From NCBI GenBank assembly GCA_026724425.1, contig JAIUCV010000653.1, positions 186,001-250,000 of the forward strand: a stretch of DNA of 64,000 nt, given 5' to 3'. Positions 39,358 through 49,906 of the stretch are shown piece by piece. Below the pieces are notes generated by a model. That model was not told the DNA's origin. It made no database searches and saw nothing but the letters and a program-made list of their open reading frames with translations. The position numbers and the translations under genes were made by a program. The first letter of the stretch is position 1. Every line of letters begins with the position of its first letter. This stretch comes from Erythrophleum ivorense. Taxonomy: Eukaryota > Streptophyta > Magnoliopsida > Fabales > Fabaceae.

Positions 39358-39552
39358 TCAGGCGCCATCTCCGGCAGGTGGAGAAGCATCGGGAACGTCG
39401 TCAGGGTCGCGATTCGGGTCGGACGTGTCAATCGCAGCCCGGGACTGGCGAAGGAAGGGCTTGAGTGCAATCTCTATGGCTAGCCACACACACGAGAGGG
39501 CTCCCACCACCACCATCACTTGCTTTGTCCCACTCCCTCTTGTCTTCCCCAT
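39358..39552 (-). CDS. OEP7: Chloroplast outer envelope membrane protein of the OEP7/OEP6.7 type
   Basis: A complete 64-aa one-exon gene. The sequence MGKTRGSGTKQ leads into one hydrophobic helix (about residues 11-30, ending AIEIAL). A basic flank KPFLRQSR and a short acidic tail with DPNRDPDD follow. Length, helix position, the WLAIEIA-KPFL core and the D-P-rich C-terminus match the plant OEP7 family (Arabidopsis OEP7, spinach E6.7). These signal-anchored proteins insert in the plastid outer envelope with the C-terminus in the cytosol and use the ankyrin-repeat chaperone AKR2. The basic residues after the helix are the known plastid-targeting feature. The molecular function of the family is unclear. 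Composition is much GC-richer than the surrounding DNA. Confidence 0.88.
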   Translation of the reverse strand: MGKTRGSGTKQVMVVVGALSCVWLAIEIALKPFLRQSRAAIDTSDPNRDPDDVPDASPPAGDGA

Positions 39553-41085
39553 TCTTCGTTCGTCCTTCTCTCCTTTTTCTTTTCCTTTTTTTTTTCAGGC
39601 GACGACTTATAATGTGTATTATTATATCGGCAATTTATGCACCCCTTGGAAATCTTAGTGAGCAAGGAACGGTCGCCTCAAAAAACAAAAAAGACGAAAG
39701 TGGGTTGCACGTCAGAGTGGGACCCTATCGGCCATGGCTGATGATAAATTTAAGAAAAAAATTGAAATTATTTATATTAAAAGGTTTTAAATTTTAAAAA
39801 TATTTTAAAAAATTTGAAGAATATAAATTTTAAATTAATATCTTTACCTATAATTTTTTACACATTTTAAATTTTATATGATTAAATTCTTTAAAATAAT
39901 TTTAAGATTCAAAATTTTTTTAATATAAAATTTTTTAATTTGAGATTTTATTACAATTTTTTCATGATTTTACTATTCAAGAGGTCGAGGCCTACATACA
40001 GTCTTATTCCACTTTTGACAAATCCATTTTTTTACAGTTTTATATCCTGTGCATTTAAAAAGAAAAAAAAATCTTCCTTAAAAGTTATTTTTTAAAATGT
40101 TAACTTTACACCTTATTTCTATTTTTATTCGATTGTAATGTATAAATTTACTTCTAAATTGCAGAGAAGCAGAATGAGTACCTTTTGACCCTCATCGTCA
40201 ATTATGTCATTCACTCAACTTGGTTCATAAAATCCAACACGAGCTCTCCTTGTCAGACTTGCGCACTAAGAAATCTCAAGGGAAATGGACTTTTAAGGCT
40301 CAGATTCAGTCCAGTCTGAAACACCCACAAAACTTTCAGGTAAATTTCGGATTGTTAAACTAATATACATAATTATTATTTTACTTTTTGCTATTAACTC
40401 CAAATTTTTATACTAAAAGCTTAGCATAACATTATAGTTCCTCATGTTTATTAGTTGTTTTGTTCCTTTGCTGAAAAAAATGGCTTTGTTTTTTAAAAGT
40501 CCAAAAATACAACAACAACAATAACAAAATCTTTTCCTACTAAATGAGATCAGCTACATTGATCAATTGACACCATAAACACTTATCGTAAATTATATTT
40601 TTAGACAAATCATTTAAATTTAAATCTCTCTTAATAATTTATCCTATAATTTTTCTTGGTCTTCCTCTATCTCTAATTATGAGACTATTCTCTATCTTAT
40701 CTACTCTCCAAAGATATACTACAAAATTTACATAATGCCTACAAACAGGGGCAATCATCCAGACTTCTATTAACTAGTTAAACATATCCCACAAACTGCA
40801 AATATAAACAGTTTCTTTCAGTCGAAACTTGAAAGGCATGTGGGATCATCTCCTGGACTTCTCGTTCGCTTCCAGAGCCTTACATCATCAAATTGTCAAC
40901 TACAACTCAGTCTCTGTCCCACTGTTTGAATAGATAGTTACTCATCAAATAAAGGCCAACCAACAGGAGAGAATTGTACAATAGAATTCGAAAGCACTTA
41001 CAAGAAAAATGATACATCGACAAACTTAACATGAGTAATCAACAATACCACTCCTTTGATGCCAAAAAAATTGTCAACGTGCAAC
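39553..41085. other. Spacer between the OEP7-type and Sm D1 genes
   Basis: It holds the OEP7 promoter region, then AT-rich sequence with a self-complementary stretch at about 39750-39965, and probably the Sm D1 3' untranslated region. No gene is seen. Confidence 0.5.
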
Positions 41086-41147
41086 TCAACGGCTGCGGCC
41101 CCGACCATGCCCACGCCCTTGGCCCCTTCCCCGCCCCAAAGTCTTCC

Positions 41148-41385
41148 CTGAAAATGAAAGCAAAACAATGAAAACCAGAACTCACTGGTAACAGCTAGCC
41201 CGAACAGGTGTCTGAATTGGAAAAAAAAAAAATAATAGCAGTCTATATTATAACCAAACTTGAGCCTAATTCAATCCCAAAAGCTAGCTCATAGGAGTAG
41301 GATTGCCACAAGCCTTATAAGGAGTACTCTGACTCAAATCCTAGCCGATGTGGAACTTAACAGTCTAATAAATAATAAACAGTAC
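41148..41385 (-). other. Sm D1 intron 3
   Basis: A short intron between exons 3 and 4, with donor GTACTG and acceptor TTTTCAG. Nothing else is seen in it. Confidence 0.7.
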
Positions 41386-41968
41386 CAGCAGTTGGCTTAT
41401 TGGGCTTGACTCTAGGTGTTTCTTCAACCGGCAAAGTTTCAAGATTCAAGCTGTCAGGAAGGATATAATAGCGGATGTTGTAACCCTCACACTGAGATGA
41501 TCCAGAGTCACCGGGTTTTTCCTTTCAATGTTAGTTTGACTGTTTTCAAATGTGTATTCATAATGATATCCACACCTGTAGCACAGCAACAAGTCCAAGG
41601 ATTCATACAGCTAAAGCAATCAGATATTAAGAGGTGAGCTATTCATTTAGACATGAGAGACAACATGTATTAATTAGTTGAGGAAATTGTTTGGAGCTTT
41701 ATTCAGATTCTTTATTTAAATAGTACGTAGTAAGATATGCCTAATTATAATAAAAATAACTCAAATAAATTATGTTTACTTTATACTAATTCATTATAAG
41801 AGACGTGAAGAAAATGTTATCATGTTCACTAGTTATTCAGGCTGGTCACACCGGGGCTTCTGACTTCCCGTGTAATATACTTGTGAGTTCCCTAACTAAA
41901 TCCAGATGACTAACAGAATTCCATGATACAGGGTCCCCTCGCAAGGATAGAGAAAAAAAGAGAAAAAA

Positions 41969-41995
41969 GGGGGGGGGGGGGGGGTGGGGGGGAGG
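41969..41995. repeat. Poly-G tract
   Basis: A run of about 16 G, then T, then more G and GGAGGGAG. Such a run can form a G-quadruplex and is prone to length error in assemblies. Confidence 0.8.
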
Positions 41996-43674
41996 GAGAG
42001 GCGTTTCAGAGGAAATGGAAGAGGATGGTGTGTTTCTGCGAAGTTAGGCCTTGGTAAGATGTATAGGCTGAACTGGGGCCTGTATCACAGAATAGAACAG
42101 GCATAGGGGATAGAATTACAAAGAATGGAGATGGAGTGCTGAGATTCTAACTTTAGGGGCCGTCTTAAGCCTACTTATTCCATTGAAGAGCTACTACTTA
42201 CAAGGGTGGATTGTCTCCTCAAGAAGGTTGATTGCTGCCATATGCCAAAATAGCATTACATTTGCCACCTAAATAAGCTGTCCAGAGTGTAAGATGCCTT
42301 TTGCTAAAGTGTCCCAAAAAAAAAAAAAATCTTCCTACTGCTCCAAGTCAACAATGATCACTTCTATTTTACTTCACATGTTATGTTAGTGATCTAGACA
42401 AAAATATACCTTGGGGCTACTAGCACATTTTTTGTTAAACAACCTGTAATAGATACTGATGGACCCAATGACAAGTCCAATAATGTGAACGTGAGGGTAT
42501 ATTCCAGGAGAATGAAGAAAGGTGAGGCAGCATTAAGGGGGGCAGGATAGGAATTGCTGGGCTGTAACTAACTTGACAGGGAATGTGTGATCCGTAGCAA
42601 GAGAGAATAAGAATCCATTAGTGGGGATTTATGACATTAGCTTTCGTGGTGGAGGATGGGGAATTATCTCGGATGTTTAGAAGAGACTAGCCTCTTGAAT
42701 TGCTAGACCCCTTTTGTTTTCATTTTGCTTTTCCTTTTCTGCTACTGTAAGTAACTCTACTAATTCCTCTGTTAAAGTAGAGATACACCATCATTTCCCA
42801 TTGAATAAGAATTCAAATACAGGGCTCCCATCAAATACGTAGACAGGGGACCTAAAATCAACTCTGCAAAACCAAACATCTTAAAATCAAGCCAAGGGTA
42901 GTTCTTACTTCCTCGCATCTCAAATACTAGTTTGCATGTAATTCATGATTATGTTAACCTCAATTAGCAGGAAGCAGCCCAGATACTTGATATCATATTT
43001 CAGATAGATGAACTTCCTAAGATTATAACTCGTAATGAGACAAAAATTTTATTGGAATCGATATAACTCTAAAAACTCAGAATACTTTTTCCAAGTGATC
43101 TTAGATAGTTAATATTTTCACATGGCCTGTTAATAAGGATTATGGAGCCAGAGCAGGAGCGAGTATCAAACATCACATCGCAGGTAGGGCTGTAAAAGAG
43201 TCAAGTCTTAGCATAATCAAGTTTGTTCATTTAAAATAGAGCAAGTCCAAATACAAACCTAAGTTAATATTTAAACAAATAAAAAATTGTGATCAAGCTC
43301 AGCTCATGTATTAGACGAGCTGAGCCCAAATGATTCACAAACATACTATAAATATAATATATATTTATATGCACATATAAAAATTAAACTAAATAAAAAC
43401 TTATAAACTGTTATACTGTATATGTGTGTGAAAAAATTGAATAAATTTATATATTACTGTAAACACCATATTTTGTTTGGGACGCTCTTTCCTTTTATAT
43501 ATTGTCAGAAGGCAATTGAATCACCCCAGACAAAATACGTGTTCTTATCTTTACTTATTTCTTATGCAAAAAAAAAAAAAAAAATCAAAAAAAAAAAATC
43601 AAAAAAAAAATAAAAAAAAATCAAAATTACATTTTTAATTTCTTTGCATGAGAAACAAGTAAAGAGGGGCAACT

Positions 43675-43710
43675 GTGAACACCGTATTTTGTCCGGGCAT
43701 ACTCTGAAAA
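43675..43710 (+). repeat. Second copy of the LTR start (TGTGAACACCGTATTTTG)
   Basis: TGTGAACACCGTATTTTGTC at 43675 repeats the element's first bases at 43458 (TGTAAACACCATATTTTGTT), 217 bp apart. The interval holds a poly-A region, so the LTR edge seems to have been duplicated in tandem. Confidence 0.7.
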
Positions 43711-46085
43711 TAATAATAAAAGTAGACTAGAGAAAAAAAAAGAGAAGGAGGCTAAAACTAGAATAAAAAATAAATATAAAAAAATAAAAGCCTATTAATC
43801 TAAAATTAAAACAAAAGAAAAATCAAAGAGGGAGTAACAAAAATTCAAAATAAATAGAATTAAAAAAGGAAAGAAATTAGAAAAAGGAAAACAAAAATCA
43901 AAAACGAAAATAAAAAAAAGAGGGGCTAAAAGTAGATAAAGTAAAAAAAAAATTCATCAAAAAAAAATAAAATAATAATGTATAGTTAAAGAAGAGAAAC
44001 TTAAGATAAGGAAAAAGTATTAATTAAAATTTTGGAGACTAATCTAGGAAAGCTCAAATCAAACCAAACAAAAATAAATAAAAGGGGAGCCCAACCCAGA
44101 ATTAGACCAAAAGGAAAAGGCCCAACAAAATGGAAAAATAATAAAACCAAAACAAAAGGAAGCCAGCTCAAAACGAATAGAGCCCAACCCAAGAGAAATC
44201 GAAATGGGGCAAAACCAAAAAAGAGGGAGGAAGATGGGCCTGCTTTGTTCAACCCATGCATGCTGGGCCTCTGACTTCCCTAACCCGGACACTGACCCAA
44301 ATGAAGCACCAGGAGCCCGTTAACCCGCGAGGAAGGGCGTCAATCGAATCAGAAAAACCCTAGGTGGCTTGGTCCCCCCCTCCCTGGCGTCTCTCTGGCA
44401 GATTTTCGTGCGACGCTTGCAGGAGCAAGGCGACGCGATTCGTACGCAGGGAGTGCGCGAGTATGGATAGTGGAGCAGAGGGGGTACGAATAGGGGATTG
44501 GGACCACCTGAAATCGCATATAAAAGCGAAAGGGGGGAGAGCCAGCGAGGGGGATCGAGCGAGCGAGTCGGGGAAACGAAGGGGTCTGGGTGAAAATCAC
44601 GATAGGGTTTTCAGTTTGGGACTGAGAGGTTCGATATTGAAGGGACTGAGTGAGGGCTGTGAGGAGTCAGGGAAAGAGAGAAATCGGGAGAGGAGATCGA
44701 GAGTGAGAACTAGGCGCTGGACGAAAACGGGAGAACGAGAGAGACCGAGCAAGAGAGAAAGGACGACAATCAGAAGGTCGAATCGAATCGCGAGCGGGCA
44801 GCTGCGGTGTTTCGATCCAAGAAGGTCTTCATTCGATCCCTTAAACTCCGAAGGTATATTTCCTCCGCCCTTTCCATTTATTCTGGGGTTCAGGTATGTG
44901 GGTGTGTTCTGTTGCTGAATGCTGAATTTGGAGATCTTAGTGTTTTGAATATGATATGAGTCTTTACTTATTGCGTGTGGATCAATCAAATTTTTCTGGA
45001 TAACCAGTCTGTAGTTCATTCCCCTTTCTGCTGAGTGCTCTTGTTTCTCTATGCTGTAAATGCGTTGATGTGTTCCGTATTGAGATATTAAGGGGCGGGT
45101 TCCTTTTAGCGGTCAGATTAAGTTCATGGAATTGAGTTACTCAGTTGCCGGAGGTTCTCGCTTGATAGGTAGCATCGGGTGATGATGTCTCTGAATGAAT
45201 TTTTGTATAATTTCTGAATAAAAAGTCAGAGTTAGAATCCCCTAAGAATCGAGTATAGCTATATGCATATGAATCAGCCTCTGTATGGAAATAGAGATAA
45301 TGCTGGTGGATGGCTGCTGCTTATCATACTGCTATATGGTTTCTGTTTTGTTTTCTCGCACCAGTTATGCAATTAGGACGTCGTCATTTCGTGTGCATAG
45401 AATTGCATGTTGAAATACTGATAGTCCGATTGATTGGCTACTGCCCATTTTTTCTGATTGCATGGCATTGATAGGCATACTATTATCATAACGGTATGTG
45501 AGTTTGCTTCTTATTTTGTCTGCTATATACAATCTGAGATATGGATGCTTTAGCCGATTTAGAACATAGGATTCTATCTCTTTTGTGCATTTGGGTTTCA
45601 AAACAAAAAATAAAGAAACAAGAAAGGGAAAAGAAGTTCTGTTGCTACTCCTTCGTCTGTTCCCTTAACGCTTGGATTTGCTGGGTTCCCCTGTGGGAAG
45701 GACTTAAACTTCCAACATATGGGGGATGGGTTCTTCCTTGATATCAAGGGGAGGAAGAAATGGCCATTTCATAATGCCGAGGGGAAGAAGGAGCGAGAAG
45801 CAATTGGAATCAAACTGTACATTTGTATAACTTTTTTTTCTTTCTTTCTTTTCTTTCCTTTTTTTGTTTTTATTTTTTTGTCTATTCTTGTAAGTGTATT
45901 CCAAAAATAATGTAATAAATATAGCTACACACCTAGCACACACATCAAGCTATTATTTCGATTTGCATTTTTAGAAAATGCTATGTGGGATTTCATATCC
46001 CCCTAAGCAAATAGGGACAGGCCAAAAGGCCATGTGTGGCAATAAGCCTCCATGATGCCTTTTGGGCTTTGGATAGATCTAGTTT

Positions 46086-46310
46086 TTTTTTTTGGGCTCC
46101 AATGGCCCCATTCTAAAGATTTCAGAAAAAATGCTTTTGGGCTCCTGGCCCTATTCAAAGTATTCAAAAAAAACGCTCTTGGGTTCCAATGGCCCCATTC
46201 CAAAGATTTCAAAAAAAAAAACGCTTATGGGCCTCTAGTCCTATTCAAAGTATTCCAAAAATGCTTTCGGGCTCCAATGGCCCCATTCTAAAGATTTCAA
46301 AAAAAAAGGG
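46086..46310 (+). repeat. Short tandem repeat inside the LTR
   Basis: Two alternating modules of about 55-60 bp recur. One reads GGGCTCCAATGGCCCCATTC then AAAGATTTC with poly-A. The other reads GGGCTCCTGGCCCTATTCAA then AGTATTC with poly-A. Three copies of the first and two of the second are visible. Confidence 0.8.
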
Positions 46311-47200
46311 GGAAGTTCAAAACAAAACAGAATTGAAAAAAAAGAAAACCAAGGTAAAAGAAAAAATATATAAAAGGAATAAAATAAAAAAATGAAAAAA
46401 GGAAACCACAAAAACAAAAATAATATAATATAAATACCTCAAAAACAAAATAATAAAATAATAATAAAAGAGAACAGAAAGAATGAAAAATGATAAGACA
46501 AAAAAATAAAAAAAATGAAATGAGAATAAAAAGAACCAAAAAAAAAAAAACACAAAGAGTAACTAAAAAAAAAAAAGGAAAAAAAAAACAACAAAGAAAA
46601 ATAACAAAACGAAGAAATAGAGGTCAAAAAAAAAGGAGAAAACAAAGAAAATGGAAATAGAAAACAATAACAAAAGAGGATAAAACAAAAAGTAAAGAAC
46701 AATCAAAATAAAAAGATAAAATAAAATAAATAAATAAAATCGAAAATCAAGAAAAAGGAAACAAAAATTTAGAATAAAGAATTAAAAAAAAAAAACGGGA
46801 AAGGAGAATCAAAAATCAAGAAAACAAAAGGAAAACAAAAACAAAAAATATAAAAACAAAAAACGAATGAAAAGCAAAAAAAAAAAATATAGTAAGAGAG
46901 AAAAATCGAAAAGACAAAGGAAAGTAAAATTGCCTTTACTTTTAACAAATTAAAACACAATCAACCAATTTCAAAATCGTTTTATTTGTCAAAAGGAAAG
47001 TTAAGTTTTAATTTCTTAGTCCTTTCGAAAAACAAAACAAAAATAAATAAATAAAAATAACAAAAAAATAAAAAATAAAAAAATAATAATAATAAAAAAA
47101 AACAAACGAAAAATTAACAAAAAAAAAAAACAAAGGAAAACAAAGACAATTAAAAAAAAAAAAACAAACAAAACAAAACAAAATATCAATCAAACACAAT
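46310..47200. repeat. A-rich low-complexity tract in the LTR
   Basis: Nearly 0.9 kb of mostly A with scattered G and C. On the minus strand it gives long Phe/Leu/Tyr-rich open frames that are artefacts of composition, not genes. Confidence 0.8.
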
Positions 47201-48823
47201 TTTCAATCGAACTACGTGGACTTTGATCCCTCTAAAAGGTACGTAGACCCTAGGCTCTCATCCTAGGTCAAGTCCGCCCTTGTAAATAAAATATTTTGTT
47301 TTGATTTTTTTTCCTTTCCTTTTTATTTCAATTATCAAATTCCTTTGTGTTTTATTTTAATGTTGATTTCCTTTCTCTTCCTTCTTTTAACTTTATTTCT
47401 TTTAATTTCTTTATTCCCATTTTGCATGTGATTTGTAGGAAGAATTAAAATAAAATTAAGGCCATTTTTATTTTTGCACAACTTACTTAGGGTAACCGTT
47501 CTTAGTAACGGGTGTAGTGGGGTGCCTAATACCTTCCCCACTCACAAATGACTCCCGGACTCATTTTCTGGTTTGTAGACCATTTTTCAAATAAAAAGGC
47601 TTTTCCAAAGTTTTGCCTTTTAAAAATTAAAATTTTGGTGGCGACTCCTAAACCCATTACTTTATCTTATTTCATTTTAAATTTCGGTTTTCGATTTCAT
47701 TTGAAAATCGAATTTTTCGAGTTTCTTTGAAAAAAAGGCGCCACGCGGTCGCATTTTCGGGTGTGACAATTACAACATGTTGATGATGCATAAATTTTTG
47801 TATTTATCTATAAGTTTTAATAAAAATTATATATAATTACAATAAACTGAACATCAAATTTTCAGGATCAGCTACTTAACATGTTGATCAAGCTTGTTCA
47901 TTTAAATGAACCAAACCTAATTCACGCTTTTGACGAGTGTTTGCAGATAACTTGGTTGATTTACTCCTGTAATCACAGATATAACTACAGGTACTTAGTT
48001 TACTGATGGTGAAATATGCAATTATAACTCGAAAAAGATCGAGAGAAAAGTTTTACAATCTATGAAGTTTACTTCCAGCTTTACCTTTCCCAACCCATAA
48101 TATAATGATATCTAATTCATCAGTTATAGAATCCACAGCATCCATTGACAAACTCTTTATCTATAGTCTCACCACTTAAATGGATGGTTCCCCAATTTCT
48201 GTAAGTGGATGCTGCTTCATCAAAATAACTAAAAGTTCAATAATTCCCATGTTTTACACATATAACTCGCGTGAGCTATTGAGACTTATAATCTTCCTGT
48301 AGTGTTTAGAGGATGGTGTATAAAATTGCAATAAATTTATCAATTGTCAAACCACTGAACATCCCTGCAATATGCCATTGATGACTAATTCCGTTGTTAA
48401 CAAATGCTGCCGGAATAACAAATCACACTGAGTTAACGTTGGGAACATTCTAACCTACTTAGTTCCTCTGAGGGTAGACTAAAATTTCTAATGGTAAGTA
48501 TTTATCACAAACATTAAGCATGAAGTCTAGGGTTGTACAAAAACCTCAACAAAATAACATGTCACGAATTAAAAAGAGAAAAAAAAAAGGAAAGAAGAAG
48601 AAAAAGAGAGACAAGGAAGAGAAAAAACCTGTAATGATGCCATGAACAACAGTACCGTTCTTGAGCTCGATTGATACAGTTTCGTTGTTCAACTTCATCA
48701 AAATCCTGGTCGAATTTTCATATAAAAGTTTTTAGCTTTAAATAACAAAATACAGTACTAAAAGGCATTAGGAAAGTACAAACACAAATGGAAGAATTTA
48801 GAGGGAAACCTGACGAGCTTCAT

Positions 48824-49906
48824 CGTGGCAGGGAAGGAGAAGACGAGCTAGACCCTCAAGTCACCACAGCACACGGAAACAGACGGGAGAGACGGAGGCT
48901 TATGCTCGAGGAAATGAAACGACAACGTTTAATGTACTCCTGATGATGAGGACTGAGGCGAAACGCACCGCTTTATACGGAGAAAAAGAAAGCTTTTTTT
49001 GTCAGCCAAAAAAAAAAAAATAAAGAAGAAAGTATAAGATGCGGAACGCGACGCCATTTGGCCCCCAATAAGAAAGAAAGGAAATTTGCAAGGGCTGCGG
49101 TCGGTCTAAGTCGGTTCCACGAGCGCTAGTGCTGATTACGATTACGCTGTCAATAATCTTCCTTTCTGTTTCTCCTTCCGCTTCGTTCCCTGAACCTAAG
49201 CCCCTAATCGTATTCTTTGTTACTTCTCTTTCTTCTTTGTGTCAATCCGAAACTGTTGTGACACTTATCATGATGGTAGATACCTCGTTTCTGAAAGCCT
49301 GACTTTTGTCCGTCTTTTGGATTTCATTTATGTTGAGTTGCCACTTTAATCCAGGTTGACGATACGAGTTTTATCATTGGCAAGAAATTAAGTTAATTTA
49401 CCGGGAAACGTTGTTATTTTTTAAAATTTTGGGTGACTTATTTTGACTTAACATTTTGAAAATTAATGGACGGTTTTCCATTTTCAGTGGCACTCGAAAA
49501 ATTCACTAGTCTTACAGTTGAAGAAGCTTTATTGATATTTTTCCTTTTGTACAATTGTCATTGATTTAGCATGAGCCAGGTCTGATGTCTGCTAGAGTGG
49601 CCTTTTATGTATAGCTAGATTTTGAGATTGTTTTGTCCATCTTAAACCATTCTGGCTTGTCAATAAATGCATGGAATTTCTTTCTTTTAGTTTAGGATAA
49701 AAGTTTTCTGTTGACTTGTATCAATTAACTCCACTATGCAATAATGCGCACCTTTCAGACAGACATGCATGGAAACATAAATATTGCTCATGTTTTTTCC
49801 TGGCAATAGCTTGCTTTTTTCCCTCCAAGAGTACTGAGGAATTGTTATCTCTTGTTAAGACAATTTTTTGTGCCTTGTTGCTTATCATGCCTTATTTATA
49901 CATTAG
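48824..49906. promoter_or_regulatory. Shared intergenic promoter between Sm D1 (-) and the capping enzyme (+)
   Basis: The Sm D1 start codon is at 48823. The pyrimidine-rich, leader-like DNA of the divergent capping-enzyme gene begins at about 49150, so the two transcription starts may be only about 300 bp apart. No clear TATA box is seen between them. A poly-A run lies at 49009-49020. The first coding exon of the capping enzyme should lie in the right-hand part but could not be identified. Confidence 0.45.

Larger units (their letters stand above)
43458..47768 (+). mobile_element. 4.3-kb solo LTR (Tat/Ogre-like gypsy) inserted in the Sm D1 intron
   Basis: The element begins TGTAAACACCATATTTTG, ends GGTCGCATTTTCGGGTGTGACA-like (last bases GGTGTGACA) and is flanked by ATTAC on both sides (43453-43457 and 47769-47773). 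That is a 5-bp target duplication with TG...CA ends, as expected for LTR integration. No gag or pol frame is present, so it looks like a solo LTR left after recombination. Inside are a GC-richer promoter-like part (about 44270-44850, with TATAAAAG at about 44519), a long A-rich purine tract (about 46310-47200) and a conserved-looking 3' part with GGTGGCGACTCC and GGCGCCACGCGG. Very long LTRs and such 3' motifs recall the Tat/Ogre gypsy lineage, which is inference. Confidence 0.75.
41576..48628 (-). other. Very long (about 7 kb) Sm D1 intron 2 filled by a retroelement
   Basis: Donor GTTTTT directly follows exon 2, and acceptor GCTACAG precedes exon 3. The intron contains a poly-G tract (about 41969-41995) and a solo LTR (43458-47768), plus plain AT-rich sequence. 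Without the LTR the intron would be about 2.7 kb. Confidence 0.7.
41086..48823 (-). pseudogene. Sm D1 small nuclear ribonucleoprotein gene with two frame-breaking deletions
   Basis: Sm D1 is a core subunit of the spliceosomal snRNP Sm ring. Minus-strand exons are 48823-48810 (MKLVR start), 48705-48629 (ILMKLNNETVSIELKNGTVV), 41575-41386 (NTHLK, then VKLTLKG, and later YYILPDSLNLETL) and 41147-41086 (GRGRGQGRGHGRGRSR, the Arg/Gly tail). All junctions are GT-AG. With two bases restored the frame would be about 114 aa, the usual plant length. As written, exon 3 has one A too few in the Lys-Gly-Lys-Asn stretch (A5 at 41516-41520), giving an immediate TGA, and one G too few after Ser-Val-Arg (41484-41486). 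Several normally invariant positions also differ, such as Ser to Ile before MNTHLK. It is either a decayed duplicate that kept its introns, or a real gene with homopolymer assembly errors. Confidence 0.85.

Noticed and set aside
39750..39965. AT-rich self-complementary stretch, resembling one at 30400-30620
   Set aside because: A possible MITE family, but complementarity is not clearly beyond what AT-rich composition gives, and no target duplication is visible.
44364..44918. 184-codon open frame rich in Arg, Ser and Glu
   Set aside because: It lies in the GC- and purine-rich promoter-like part of the solo LTR, is mirrored by open frames on the other strand, and has no domain.
46297..47199. 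Several long Phe/Leu/Tyr-rich open frames on the minus strand that look like membrane proteins
   Set aside because: They come from an A-rich low-complexity tract inside a solo LTR. The same hydrophobic bias appears in more than one frame, and there is no start context or family match.
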